DNA from: Epiperipatus broadwayi
Lineage: Eukaryota > Onychophora > Udeonychophora > Euonychophora > Peripatidae
Assembly: GCA_028023455.1 (NCBI GenBank)
Contig: JAQFVV010000950.1
Span: 23,184-87,183 of the forward strand
DNA length: 64,000 nucleotides
Direction of reading: 5' to 3'
The position numbers and the translations under genes are program-made. The notes under the pieces were generated by a model that ran no database searches, was not told the origin of the DNA, and saw nothing but the letters and a program-made list of their open reading frames with translations. Below are positions 49,746 through 61,021 of this stretch, in pieces. Each line of letters opens with the position of its first letter. Within the stretch, counting starts at the first letter, position 1.

Positions 49746-50769
49746 TCAAGCTTATTCATAAAATCTCTTGATAATTTTTCTGAACTTTCCTTGAAATTAT
49801 TCATAAAAACTCTTGATAAATTTTTATACTTTTCTTGGTTTTATTCCATTTGCTTCATTTCACTCATTAAACTTTTTAACATGGTCATTATAGATTCATT
49901 TTGATCATCTTTTGATGTGATAGATACTTCATTAACTTCTTTTCCCTGTTCTAAAATATCTAACACTTGTTCATTTTTCATAATTATTTTTTTTTTATAA
50001 TTATTATTTTAGAAAGGAAAAAACATGACATTCGTCCACAATTTAATATCCCAAACCAAGCAAAATGAATAACTTGCTTCTTCTACTATGTTTTATATGT
50101 TGAATCCTACAACTTAATTAAACCTCTACTAATACACATTTTAATTCATGAAACATAATTCTTTAAAAATAAAAACCGCAATATATATATAAACAAAAAT
50201 ATACATAAAAAATTCTATCTACTAAACTGTACTTGAAAATATTTATAAAAGAAAAAAAAAAGAGGAACTCATAAATTTCTAGATCATAATTTTATCAAAC
50301 TAACTACTAAAGATATAACGTCTTATAGGAATTTCTCAATAAAATTAAAATTATTACATTTTTGATTTACAAATATTAAACTTTCTGCCCTTATAACTTT
50401 AACAACTACTTCTGATAAATATTTTAATAATTATTAAGAATCATTTATTTAAGTAGAAATTATCTCTAGCCCAAATATAAACTTTAAATTTCAGTTAAAG
50501 ATTAATATACATGTTTTTAATTATACTTTAATATGTGGAATAACTCAATTTTATCTCTCATATATTTCAGTAATATGTGATTGAGGGGAAGTTTTAATTA
50601 TATCTATAATATTAACATCTGCATAGTTTAGATAAAAATATTATGATCAAAGTTTACTGATAGCTGGAAGAATTAGTCTGATAAAATCTATATTAAAGAC
50701 ATTCAAATTTGGTTGCAGTATAAATGTAATATTTAAATACAGATCGTTTATGATAAAACAACAGACTAA
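49746..50769. other. Gene-free AT-rich stretch
   Basis: Short direct repeats at the left end as noted for repeat C; otherwise I see nothing. Confidence 0.55.
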
Positions 50770-51236
50770 GAATCATCATCATCGTCATCAATCATTATCA
50801 ATCCACTGCAGGATGAATGTCTCTCCAAGTTCAATCCATCTTTTCCAATCTTTAGCTTTTCTTCTCCACACCACCCCTGCACACTTTTTTATTTCATCCA
50901 TTCATCTCACATGTGGCCTCTTTCTGGGTCTTTTACAATCTCTTGGAATCCATTTTAAAATTTCAATTGTCCATCTATTATCATCTCTTCTAGCAATATG
51001 TCCAACCCAACTCCACTTCAGTCTTTTAATTTTTTCAAGAAGATCAGTAACACCTGTTTGTCCTCTTACCCATACATTGCATTTTTGATCTCTTCTTGTT
51101 GCTCCCAACATGCATCTCTCCATACTTCTTTGAGTGGTTTGAAGTCTCTGTATTGCTCTTCTATTAAGTGTCCAAGTCTCAGATCCATAAGTAAGAACTG
51201 GAAAAACACATTTATTAAAAACCTTCCTTTTATAAT
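50770..51236 (-). pseudogene. LINE reverse transcriptase, C-terminal fragment
   Basis: On the minus strand a frame reads VFPVLTYGSETWTL, then MERCMLGATRRD, GVTDLLEKIKRLKWSWVGHIARRDDNRW, and PRDCKRPRKRP. This is the characteristic end of endonuclease-reverse transcriptase LINE proteins (the LTYG-ETW, LKW-W-GHIARR and GRP-RW signatures). In place of the usual RW after RPHVR there is a stop (TGA for TGG), but the same frame continues MDEIKKCAGVVWRRKAKDWKRW to a natural end. The (GAT)n-like stretch after it matches the simple-repeat 3' tails of such LINEs. The piece is 5'-truncated: thumb and C-terminal region only, without the catalytic palm. It is dead. Confidence 0.88.
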
Positions 51237-51321
51237 TGTAATGATAAAAAAAGCAAATAGAGAAAGAAAAATTTGGAAATATTGTGAATTGAACTTCAAA
51301 AAATAGAATATAAAAGGCTGT

Positions 51322-51469
51322 AATAATTAATAATTTTTATTAGTCATTCATTAGAGATTATCCAATAATGAATAGTATTTCTGTAATGTAATTTTCACTA
51401 CACCACTCTTATTATTCATTATTGAATAATCTCTAGTCTAATAAAGGACTAGTAAAAATTATTAATATA
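51322..51469. mobile_element. Foldback MITE-like element 1
   Basis: Arms of about 55 bp, from TTAATAATTTTTA inward to CAATAATGAATA, are inverted repeats around a loop of about 40 bp. No coding capacity. Confidence 0.85.
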
Positions 51470-51561
51470 CTTTCATTAAATGATTTGTGTCAAAGTTGTG
51501 AGGGCAGCACATTTAACACATCAAATAAACTGTTGTAATTTTCTATCTATCTATCTATCTA

Positions 51562-51690
51562 TATTGAGCAATGATAAAGACATGTGCAAGATATTGTGGT
51601 CTGGGCCAACTGATGAGTGCTGCTTCAGCATGAAATGTGCATCTTGGGGATTATAAATCTTTTTCACATGTCTTTGATTATATGTTTATG
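51562..51690 (+). repeat. Hammerhead-like short repeat, copy 2
   Basis: Preceded by a (TATC)n tract at 51543-51563. Holds the best preserved family A ribozyme-like motif, followed by TTTTTCACATGTCTTTGAT, which aligns with the sequence after the motif in the 20-kb and 58-kb copies. The tRNA-like tail is not recognisable here. Confidence 0.75.
51603..51650 (+). ncRNA. Hammerhead-like motif, family A copy 2
   Basis: Order: CCAA (helix I, 3' strand), CTGATGA at 51610-51616, helix II GTGCTG-ctt-CAGCAT, GAAA at 51632-51635, helix III ATG-tg-CAT, C completing an AUC site at 51641-51643, then TTGG (helix I, 5' strand). All conserved core bases are present, and the element order is that of a type I hammerhead with a short helix III. 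Helix I is only four strict pairs before mismatches, and the closing pair of helix II is G-U. Self-cleavage is inferred, not shown. Confidence 0.7.
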
Positions 51691-52870
51691 ATTACATATT
51701 TTCTGCAAGGTATTAAAAATGGATAGAAACCAATCCTTACCGTGTGTGAAAGTGGTATAGTCAAAATTACAATACACAAATATTATTCATTATTTTTTAC
51801 AAACTCTTAGAAAAAATTAAGTCATATTTCACAATTTGTTTCAAAATTACATAAAATTAAAACTCTATGTGAGTATCTGAAATGTAATATAAGTGATAAC
51901 CACAAAAAAATATAAAATTGGATTTATTTCTATACACACAGTATATAATTGTGAGTATTTGATTCAGGTTTTTATCCTAACATATAAAAGTTTAAAATAT
52001 AGCTTTAAAATAAAGCTAAAATCTTCAGTAAATAAAGAGAAATTGAGAAATTTGTGTAAAAATTAATATTTTACAATAAAGAAATAGTCTGTGTTGCATC
52101 TCCTCTAATAACAAGCTATAATTAGCTTATATTATTATGGTCATTGTTCTATTCTAATTAGAAATTGAGATTTTCCTACTCAATCATGTCAAAAATAATA
52201 TGAATGCGTTCCCCATCAATGAAAATCATATAGGTATAAAAATAAGCAAATTATAAATAAACAAACATATTTAAAAGTATGATAATACTATACTTGTAAA
52301 TATGTATACTTTATTAATTTTTTATTATTCACAGTTGTCTGTATATTAAAATATAAATTATTCAACTATTCACTATCATAAAGTACAATTTGCATTTCAA
52401 ATATGTCAGTGTTTTTATATATATATACTTATCATTACTACATCTGCATATATAGATTTATTTAAAAATGAAAATTTGTCAAATAAATAAGCTGCTTTGT
52501 ATTTTCTTTTAATTTATATTATTCTGGTTTAAATAATTTATTTTTGTTTTTATGTAAACATTCATATTATCAAAAGAAGTATTAGAAGTTATTTATAAAA
52601 AAGAGATTTGATACAGAGTATTAAGATAATCTTTAATTCAAAAATTCTGATTTTCTAAATATTACGTTTATGTCAAGTATTAAATCGAGACGTAAAGCTG
52701 GTCTTCTGACTAATATTCGATACGTTTTTATTAATAGTAATATATATACATTGATACGAAGATTTTCTAGATATAAATGATATACTTTGCGGATTCATCT
52801 GTGTATGATTTTTATAACTAATATACTGACGTTTCCATTTGGTTACACAAATCATCAATTGATTGATAAA
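51691..52870. other. Gene-free AT-rich stretch
   Basis: Ordinary AT-rich DNA with a short (TA)n at 52416-52428. I see no gene or repeat family. Confidence 0.55.
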
Positions 52871-53192
52871 TAGAATATTTTAAAAATAATTGTAGAGGCG
52901 CTGTAAACACTGTTTTATAATAATGTTAAAGTTCCACCAATAGGAAAATTGGGCATATAAAATTGCAAAAACAAAAGTCAGAATTTTTTTAGAATAATAT
53001 GTATTAATGAACTTGATAACACTGCAAACTTTCTCCTATTTGCAAGAATTTTTTAAAAACATATAATACTCTAAAAAATTTCTGACTTTTATTATTGCTA
53101 TTTTATATACCTGTTTTTTCTATTGGTGGAACTTTAACATTGTTATAAACCAGTGTTTACAGCACCTCTACAACCATCTTTAAAATATTCTA
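52871..53192. mobile_element. Foldback MITE-like element 2
   Basis: Arms of about 125 bp begin TAGAATATTTTAAA and end TTTAAAATATTCTA. Both carry GTTCCACCAATAG and GTAGAGG-GCTGTAAACAC in inverted order, with about 10% divergence between arms. No coding capacity. Confidence 0.9.
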
Positions 53193-53246
53193 TTATCATG
53201 CAGTTGATAGCTTGTGTAAAGGGCAAAATGTCAGTATATTAATTAT

Positions 53247-53565
53247 ATTTGTAAAATAATATACGCTATTAGCACCTGACTGCAAAGCTATTTTTTACTT
53301 AAAAACAAAATTATATTACTCTGCAAGCACTTTCAAGAGACGTGCTCTCATCTTCATAGCTCTAAGTGAAGTAATTATATGCAAATTATGCAAAGTTCAA
53401 AGGTTAATCACTCCATTTCTTTGAGATCGCAAAACATGTATCTTTGCGGATGATGGCGTTGCAATTCATCGCAATGAAGCAGGCCTCCTTAACTTTTTAT
53501 TTTGTTTTTAAGTAAAAAGTAGCTTTGCGGTCAGGCATCAATAGTGCCTATATTATTTTACAAAT
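53247..53565. mobile_element. Foldback MITE-like element 3
   Basis: Terminal inverted repeats of about 70 bp, starting ATTTGTAAAATAATATA, include TTTTTACTTAAAAACAAAAT and GCAAAGCTA. The centre of about 180 bp is unrelated and contains GAGACGTGCTCTCATCTTCA. It sits only 54 bp from element 2. Confidence 0.9.
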
Positions 53566-54365
53566 ACATTTTCGCACACAAAGTTTTCGATTTAGGTTGA
53601 ATTACAATGTTATATTAATTTTAAATATCACACATGAATGAACCTGCATGAAAGATTGTGAAAATATTGTTAGATATGAAAGCCAACTGTGAATAACAAA
53701 TAAATAGTGTGCATGATAAGAGCTTCTGCTAACTTGTAGAATAAAGTGTTAACTCATCAAAGGCTAGGTGCTGTTTGCATACAAAGTCTTTTCTATTTTT
53801 TTCTATCTTAAGTCACTGAAGTTATTGTAGGACCCAATCACAATGACCTTTTCATGCCATTAGAAATCTTTTATACTAAGTGTAACAATAGGATTGTTTG
53901 TTTATGCAATATTTGTATCCTTTTTAGCTATAAGCATAATATTTGTCAATTCAATTATCCTTTCCCCATTTTATCTTAATCCCTGAGAATTAAGAAAGCA
54001 ATGATGCAGACAGGCTTAGTAGACTTGCAGTCCTTAGCTGTTTCTTTGCTCTATGCAGTATAATTACTAATAAGTTGATTTATTACTAAATTTCACTGAG
54101 ATAGGAGTTTTATTTTGACAGAAATTTTATGCCTAGATAGTTCCATTTAAGGATTCTTCTTCTACCAAAACAATGGAAGATTCTAGAAAACATGGTCTTA
54201 AAATTGCTTGCCTCACATAGTTTGTTTAGGTTATGTGACTGGTGAAATATTCATTGCAGCAATAGAAGCAATAGCAATAATGATAATAATATTAGTATTA
54301 GTTAAGCAAGAAGCAGTGATAATACTAAAGATAATTATTATAAATCTTTTTTCTAACTATAGTTA
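53566..54365. other. Gene-free AT-rich stretch
   Basis: I see nothing nameable here. Confidence 0.5.
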
Positions 54366-55860
54366 CTTGGAATGTGGAAACTTTATTTGATTCAAATTCT
54401 TCAAGACCAGAAGGGAGAACTGTACTAGTGGCTAAGAAGTTATAAGATGGTACTCATAACTTACACCCCATGTGGCTGCAAGAGGTGCTGTTTCCATGTC
54501 AACCACAGAAATATTCAGAGTAGGGGGCCAAAATCAGCAATGCAAGTTCAGCCACTAGGTGGCGCTGTTTAAAATGCATACACACAGGAACCTTATGTCA
54601 AGTAGCTGCCAGCACTACTGCCCTATAAGATTTAAAATAAGATTTAACTGTTCTTAATAAAATTTGTTTCCCAATATGGAATGAAGTTCAGTAGAACATA
54701 TGGATGGCTATAAGTTTGTTTGGAAAAGTAGAGTTGTCACTAATCAGAGAATGCATGATGCTAGATTGCTGTGAAGTTTAATTTAGTTTATTGTATTGTT
54801 GGAATTCCCAAGTCTAATGGTGTTAAAACTCATCTAGCATAATGTTACTAGGGTTTATTTTATTAGTGCCCATGCTCTAACTTTAGATTCAAAAAAATCA
54901 GTAAAGGAATGCTTTTATTCCTTTTGAATAGCATTATTACAGCAATATTATTAAATATTGATTTTTTTCTTCTTAGAGACATTAATCCATGTACTGGTAA
55001 AATAGTAGACTTTGGTCACAGGTTATTGGAAATAATGGTGTTGGAGCAATAAATTTTGTAATGTTATGAATTTTTTCATTACACATAGATTGACCATCTG
55101 AAATCCTTTCTTTAGACAGAATATTCACTATAAATAATCATAGATGCATTACTCCCAAACAATGTCATCTAATAGATTGCATTGAAGTTAGAAATAATGA
55201 TACAAGAGAAGTTCACATTGCACAACCCTCAAAACACAGATGGACATCATAGACTACTTCACTCCAAGTTTAAATTGATAATTGCATCAAAGCATAGTTA
55301 TCCTAATCATACTCAGCAAAAAAAATTGTTATTAATTTTTAGAAGAATCTACTATACATACTAAATTTCAATAGCTGTTTAATACTAAATTTGTTCATTT
55401 GGATCTTCAAGAGTGTCATATTATCTTCAGTAAATTGAAACATGGAATGTCCTTAGATGTGTGCTATGGATATAAATAAATTTATATTTTTGATTCACTA
55501 AAAAAAATATGGCTGGTTGATTAAAAAAATGTGTGGCATTTTCTGCTTGGTGGAATAATAGATTAAATGTGCAAAATCATAATAAATATAAAGATCTGAT
55601 GGCAATCATTCAATGACTGATAAGAAGACTACAAATGATTGGTGGATTAAAACTGCAAAGAAGATACAGACATTCATTGGCCTTAATCAGTCTATGTATT
55701 TTTTCATACTCTGAGAGAGAGACATGTTGACCTGAGAAACTATCATAATCCTATTAAATGTGGCAATAGCTGTTTCTTAAATGATGACTATGATATCATG
55801 AACAGATAGAAAGAATACTTTGATCATCTCTTTTGAACCATGATGGAAGAATTGAGATGA
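54366..55860 (+). pseudogene. Decayed LINE endonuclease and linker region
   Basis: Three short pieces in order on the plus strand match the LINE type seen at 50770-51236. At 54366-54440 the reading VTWNVETLF, then RPEGRTVLVAKKL, is the start of the endonuclease domain (usually WNVRTL and RPERRTALVAREL). At 55210-55290 the reading HHRLLHSKFKLIIA matches the TDHRLVRSKLRL motif near its end, including the catalytic-type histidine. At 55630-55850 fragments such as DWWIKTAKKIQ and KEYFDHLF fit the linker before the reverse transcriptase. Frameshifts and stops lie between them. The reverse transcriptase itself does not follow; gypsy-like sequence does. Not functional. Confidence 0.7.
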
Positions 55861-56129
55861 TGACTTTTAGTGAGATGTTTTATCTACTTTGTCTACTCAT
55901 TTAAATTTGGAAGTTTTTTAAAGTTAAGCAGTTACAATTATTACCACATATATAAACTTGTTTAACTTGAAAAAACTTCCAATTGGCATTTTTGTGGCTA
56001 CAAATATTTTCTAATACAAAATTCATATATTACTATAGGACATAAAAAGTGTCATTGGTTTCGATCTTCTGATAATGGTGGATTCAGAAGTATCTTTAAA
56101 AAATTGTTTATATCACTTTAAAGCTAGGA

Positions 56130-56690
56130 TAAACCTTTCACAAATATATATAGAAATCCTGAGCTAAAATCTTTGGGCCACATTATTTCCAAACAGAGGT
56201 TTTAATTGGCTTCTAGAAAATTAAATGCTGTTTAAAAAGATCTGACGTATCATAGCATAAAAGAACTACAAGCTTTTTCTGGTTTAATGAATTGATTTAA
56301 AATAATTTTTTTTTTAAAAAAAAGTATATATTTTTCAGATTCTTTATGATTTATTAAAGAAGAATCAATAAACAGTTTGGAAAGAATAGACTATTAATAA
56401 AAATAAGTCTCTGTTAACTTCAGAAAATTTATTAGAGCATTATAATGATAACATTGAAATAACCATAATTACTGATCATAATATATCATAAGAGAAGGTT
56501 ATATATTCCTCCACCTACATTGGAAAAAGTTCAATTGCTTTTGCATCCAGATTCTGTCAAGCACTGGAGAAAAATACAACCAACTGACAAAGAAGTACTA
56601 ACAATAGTCTTTAGTGTAAAATGTTCCCATTACTTATGCACAATTTGAAAAACTAGATAGAATGGAAATAAAAATTGTACAGGTATCTAT
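56130..56690 (+). pseudogene. Decayed Ty3/gypsy-like RT/RNase H fragment
   Basis: Read through stops and frameshifts, 56165-56300 gives LKSLGHIISK, then KLNAV-KDLTYHSIKELQAFSGLMN, the well-known end of the Ty3/gypsy reverse transcriptase (YLGHIIS; KI-AI; ELRSFLGL-NY). Further on, LYDLLKKNQ and then IAFASRFCQALEKN match the reverse transcriptase/RNase H connection and the IAFASR-L---E-NY motif. The piece runs directly on from LINE-like sequence, so one element probably inserted next to or into the other. Integrase-like sequence may follow to about 57200, but I could not align it with confidence. Confidence 0.65.
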
Positions 56691-58017
56691 AAATTATATT
56701 GATAAGTTAAAATCCAAATCATAAATATTAAGATAATGATGCTATGGATAAAAAATAGTCACGACTATTAGATCTGCATACAGTAGATTAGGTAAGGTTA
56801 ACTTTAAAGTGCTTCAATTTTTTCCATCAATAAAAAAACTGTACAGTAATGAATGACAAAGTTTCAATTTTAAATGAAAGCAGTCAGAATGAAGACTATA
56901 GCCCATAATATAATGTCAGAGAGCAACACAGAGATAGAAGCATTCATAGATAAGTGCTAAGAGTAATGATCCTCATGTTCCACTAAAAAAAATATGCACC
57001 ATGGCGTACTGAGATACTATCCTGAAATTGCATAAATATTAATCAAAGAAAATTAGTCATGGTACTCAAATTTTTGATTTTTATAAATATAAAGACTATA
57101 AATAGCACAGAGCAGACAATTCCAAGTTTGAAGAAGATTTTAGTAAGTCACAGTTTCCCTAAAACTCTATGCCCAGTAAAAATTTAAAGACTATATGAAG
57201 GAATTGGAGATAAAACGTATACATGTCATTCTAAAACAAATAGATTAAAACCATAAAAACATCACATGATCACCATTTCATATACTTACACTACTGTATG
57301 GAGAGTTTGGTACAAAAAGATTAGCTGTAAATGCTAATAAACAGTATTTAGGTAAATTAAAACTAAAAACATAGGAGAAACATTATCCTCTGTATTGATG
57401 CATTAACTTATAATTTTCTCTACAATAACTAAAAAATCTTCAACTGATTTATTGGCATAAGCAACATATTAACCTCAATCTGCTTTTGCCCTCAAAAAAC
57501 AATATGAAAATAACAGTGAAAAGATGCAATGTTGAACATGAAAAAAGTTTAGGTTAGAAACAACCTAAAGAAGAAATATATAAAAGGAGAAATTCAAAAC
57601 ATATTATCAAAATACAAGACAACATGAATTCAGAAACCAAATATAAAAGGCATTTAAATCACATTTATCAACAACTTATACATGATATGCAACTAGAAAC
57701 CATGATCAATCTAGTTGCCGTGCAACTTTGAAGACAGAAATTTTAAAAAATCAAGGAAATTAAAAAGAAACAAAAAAATTGCAATAACCACTGAGAAATC
57801 AAATTAATAAAAAAATAAATGACTATCAACATACCTCAATAATTATGTTGAAACCATATAAAATCCAAATCTTAGAGTAGGGGAGATTGTATAAGCATGC
57901 TTAGGTATATCATTAATCTTATATTAATATTGTAAGAAAATATTGATATATATATGTGTGATATTTAAATTCAGATATAGTTTATATTCCTGAAGTTTAG
58001 ATGTAATTATAGGGGAT
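56691..58017. other. Gene-free stretch, possibly decayed pol continuation
   Basis: Several short stretches read open on the plus strand, but none gives a clear motif. At 57262-57312 a short inverted fragment (CACATGATCACCATTTC and CTGTATGGAGAGTTT) matches the ends of the foldback element at 58316-58723. Confidence 0.45.
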
Positions 58018-58195
58018 TGAACCCAGACTTTCAAGCCCCCTTCAGCTATCTAATCTATCTTATGCAACCAATACACATGTTCACACCCATGTGAAAAAGA
58101 TAAATGATCTCCAAAATATGTATTGGATGGTTGAGTAGATGAAGCCTGTCTATTAAAATTGGAAGATTTGCTATCTTAATATAAACTGAGCGCTG

Positions 58196-58197
<2 letters not shown>

Positions 58198-58252
<55 letters not shown>
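58198..58252. repeat. (TA)n microsatellite
   Basis: About 55 bp of alternating AT inside the copy 3 repeat, at the same place as the shorter AT run of copy 1 (20015-20026). Confidence 0.9.
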
Positions 58253-58256
<4 letters not shown>

Positions 58257-58261
58257 TGATG

Positions 58262-58312
58262 ATCTGGATCAACTAATGAATGCTGATTCAGCATGAAATA
58301 CATATATTAGAG
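58262..58312 (+). ncRNA. Hammerhead-like motif, family A copy 3
   Basis: TCAA, CTAATGA (one change from CTGATGA), helix II ATGCTG-att-CAGCAT, GAAA at 58295-58298, helix III ATA-ca-TAT, A for an AUA site, then TTAG. The G-to-A change in the core should destroy activity. Helix II is perfectly paired. Confidence 0.6.
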
Positions 58313-58420
58313 ATTTCAAAAGGCAAAGTTCTCCATACAGTAGTGCCACTCAGTGCAAGCCAGAATAATCAATGGTTGCCAGAAGGCTTGTGCATAAAAT
58401 CCCTATCTAGTGCCTACTCA

Positions 58421-58468
58421 TCCAATATTCCCAAACTAGTTTTTAGCTTGTCACTTTTGTCAGTAGGA
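58421..58468 (-). ncRNA. Hammerhead-like motif, family B copy 3
   Basis: On the minus strand CTGACAA stands for CTGATGA, AAGTGACAAGCTA for helix II, AAAAC for GAAAC, and ACTAGTTTGGG follows. It aligns base for base with the right-arm motif but has several core changes and would be inactive. Confidence 0.5.
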
Positions 58469-58525
58469 GATGCACCTAGATCTTAGGATCTAATGCGGAT
58501 CTAGGTGTAGTGCTTTCAGATTCAA

Positions 58526-58572
58526 AGTTCCTCACTGATGAAAGCCACAAGCTAGAAACTAATCTGGGGATA
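58526..58572 (+). ncRNA. Hammerhead-like motif, family B copy 4
   Basis: TCCTCA, a perfect CTGATGA at 58534-58540, helix II AAGC-cacaa-GCTA (three strict pairs), GAAAC, then ACTAATC and TGGGGA, which pairs with TCCTCA to remake helix I. Relative to the 44-kb copies the TGGT strand of helix III is deleted, leaving at most one pair there. Core intact, helix III damaged. Confidence 0.6.
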
Positions 58573-58830
58573 TTGGATGAGTAGGCACTAGATAGGGATT
58601 TTATGCACAAGCCTTCTGGTATCCATTGATTACTCTGGCTTGCATTGAGTGGCACTACTGTATGGAGAGTTTTGACTGTTTTAATAATAGTTATGAGCAA
58701 GCATAAGAAATGGTGATCATGTGATATTAGAGATTATCTTTTTCACATGTTTGTCACCAGGTGTATTAATTGAATGAGATATAATGGATAGCTGAAGGAG
58801 ACTTGAAAGTCTGGGTTCAAATACTTATAA

Positions 58831-61021
58831 TATATATAAGAAGTATTAATAGAACTAATTAGTGAAAATTTTTTATAACAAATTAAGGGTTGTTTATCAA
58901 TGAAATTAAACTAATCTCTCCTTAATGAAAGATGTAACACAAGGCAAGTGAATGCCAGAGAATAACTGAAATCTGTAATATGTGAGTGAAAAAAACAGGC
59001 AACAGAGATATAGTGTGGCCTACAATAGATATATAAGTGATTTGCCTAATGCAACTTGCCACTGAAATGAATTTTTCTACTTTATTTTATTACTGTGTGT
59101 AAAAAAATGAATACAGAGACTATAATAGGCTGCATAAATTTTTTCAGGAATTGTAAGCAAGTTTATATATAATAATTAATAATATAACAATTAATATATC
59201 TGTAATATTATTGAAAGAACTACTCTTCATACATAGTGTTAGGAAATTAACACACACTCTTCTGTCAATAATTGTTTTAAAATCATAGATGATCCACCTA
59301 TTATTATTTTACTTACATCTCTATAGATTTTTTTAAATGTATTTTATGTATTAATGTTGTACGACAAAAACAAGTGCTAAACATGATGTCATCAGCATGG
59401 GAAACTAATCCAGACTCCAATAAATACAGCAACAGGATTTTTATTCAAATATGATCACAATGTTCAGTTTTATTTTAATACTTGAAGTGAATCTAGCAAT
59501 AATTTAACTAAAACTTCCTTTAAAACAGGCAAAACTCATTATACGTATTGCCACACATAGCAAGCTAGAGTAATCAATGGATGCCAGAAGGCTTGTGGAT
59601 AAAATCCCCATCTAGTTGCCTGTTTTAACAACAGTTATACACAAGCATAAGAGGTGGTGGTCATGTCATGTTTATTGGCTTAAAACTTCCTTTGTATCAA
59701 TATTATGAGATATTTAAGGATGCTTCCATGTTTCATAACATTAAGCTGATACAAAAAAGTCTTAAGTTGAATTATCACTAAATTCACATGCAAAGTTAAG
59801 CTCATATTGAACATTGTGAACATACTTAATAATTAACTTGCTGTGTTTATTTAATTCTTAACTGTTTTCTTATGCTGCTGATGACATTGAGGATTGATTG
59901 ATAGAAATATGTACCTAGCAAGAAATTAGCTTATTTTTAAATCACTACATTGCTTAAAATATCAGAATAAAAAAATTATTTAGTGGATGCATGAAAAGTA
60001 ATATTAGCATTATTACTAATGTATATGATGTTTTATTATATATATATATATTTGCAAATAGTAAATATGAAGTATTTGGTATCATAAAATCTATATCTAC
60101 AACTAACAATTAAATTGTATTTTATATCTATTTTAATGAATAATAATCATCGATTTTTCTTCTATATTTTCCTAGGTAGAAACAGTCAAAGTATGTAGTT
60201 GTTTGGTTTTTTTTTTGTATATAGTAGAACGATCTATTTATACACATAATTTATATAACTAACAACATATGTAAGATTTTCTTTTTAAATTTTTAGAATT
60301 GATGGTAACTGCTGGTGTATGATATATTCATATCATGAACATGCTTTTCTCTACGTGGTTACTGTATGGAGTTGTTGTTTCCTTCGTCTACTGTTTTGAT
60401 ATTTTGACGCTATATAATATCCATTACTTACACCATGTGATATCCCCAACCCAAATAACTCATTAAATAAATAAATAAAATAATTTGTATGAATAACCTC
60501 TAACTGTTGTTTCAATGATTGCTTTCTGATTATTTATATAAAAAAACTCTAGTTTGATTCTAATCAGTGTAAAACGCAATGTGTCCAAATAAATTTGTTG
60601 TGTAGTCAAAGTGCTTTTGTATATTCGTTGTTATCTTCTAGTGTAATTTCGAATAACTTCTGGATTTAATTTTTAATGGAGAAAAAGATGATTTAGAAAT
60701 TTTCAGAATTATCAGAAGTTATTTCAAGTAAGGCAGATATGTATGTATGTCATCTCGTTATAGGCTGTTTTATATTTGTACAAGTACATATAAACATTTT
60801 AAAACATGTATATAACATAATTAAATTTTTTAAAGATTAATTAACTTTTTCAAATAATTCACGCTTAAAAACAAAAGATCCATTAACAAATACAGAAGGT
60901 ACATAAAAAATTATATATATATAAAATCGTATTATTAAAAAAAAAGGGTTGGAAAAACACAAACGAAAGTTTAATTAAATTAATTTGTTTTCAAAACGTG
61001 ATGATACTTTTTATTGTAGCT
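58831..61021. other. Gene-free AT-rich stretch with a foldback fragment
   Basis: At about 59548-59680 a partial copy of the foldback element at 58316 is visible (AGAGTAATCAATGGATGCCAGAAGGCTTGTG, split over positions 59568-59598, then CAAGCATAAGAGGTGGTGGTCATG). Otherwise AT-rich DNA without recognisable genes; (TA)n near 60038-60050. Confidence 0.55.

Larger units (their letters stand above)
58316..58723. mobile_element. Foldback element with hammerhead-like motif and 12-bp TSD
   Basis: ATATTAGAGATT occurs at 58304-58315 and again at 58724-58735, a clean target-site duplication around a 408-bp insert. The insert is mostly an inverted repeat: arms near 58322-58465 and 58530-58672 run from CTCCATACAGTAGTGCCACT to its reverse complement, and also share the TTGTGCATAAAATCCCTATCTAG segment. 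The right end adds GCATAAGAAATGGTGATCATGTG, also seen inverted at 57262 and direct at 59650. Frames of 68 and 74 codons in the arms are artefacts of the inverted repeat. Confidence 0.88.
58018..58830 (+). repeat. Hammerhead/tRNA-like short repeat, copy 3 (interrupted)
   Basis: The left end TTGAACCCAGACTTTCAAG and right end CTTGAAAGTCTGGGTTCAA are inverted repeats, and both are tRNA-like: an anticodon-arm-like CTTGAAAG beside a B-box-like GGTTCAAAT. Between them lie the GCTATCTTAATATAAACTGAGC block, a 55-bp (TA)n, the ribozyme-like motif at 58262-58312, and a TTTTTCACATGTTTGTCACCAGGTG stretch. The unit is split by the foldback element at 58316-58723. An 82-codon minus frame across the (TA)n is an artefact. 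Confidence 0.75.

Noticed and set aside
49605-51306. Plus-strand frames of 99, 112 and 102 codons
   Set aside because: The first lies in dispersed repeat C and shifts frame relative to its other copy. The other two are antisense to the LINE C-terminal fragment, which has the recognisable protein motifs.
58055-58700. Frames of 82, 68 and 74 codons around the 58-kb composite
   Set aside because: One reads through (TA)n; the other two are the two arms of one inverted repeat (shared QSNQW/QNNQW and LSSAYSSNIP), so they reflect DNA symmetry, not coding.
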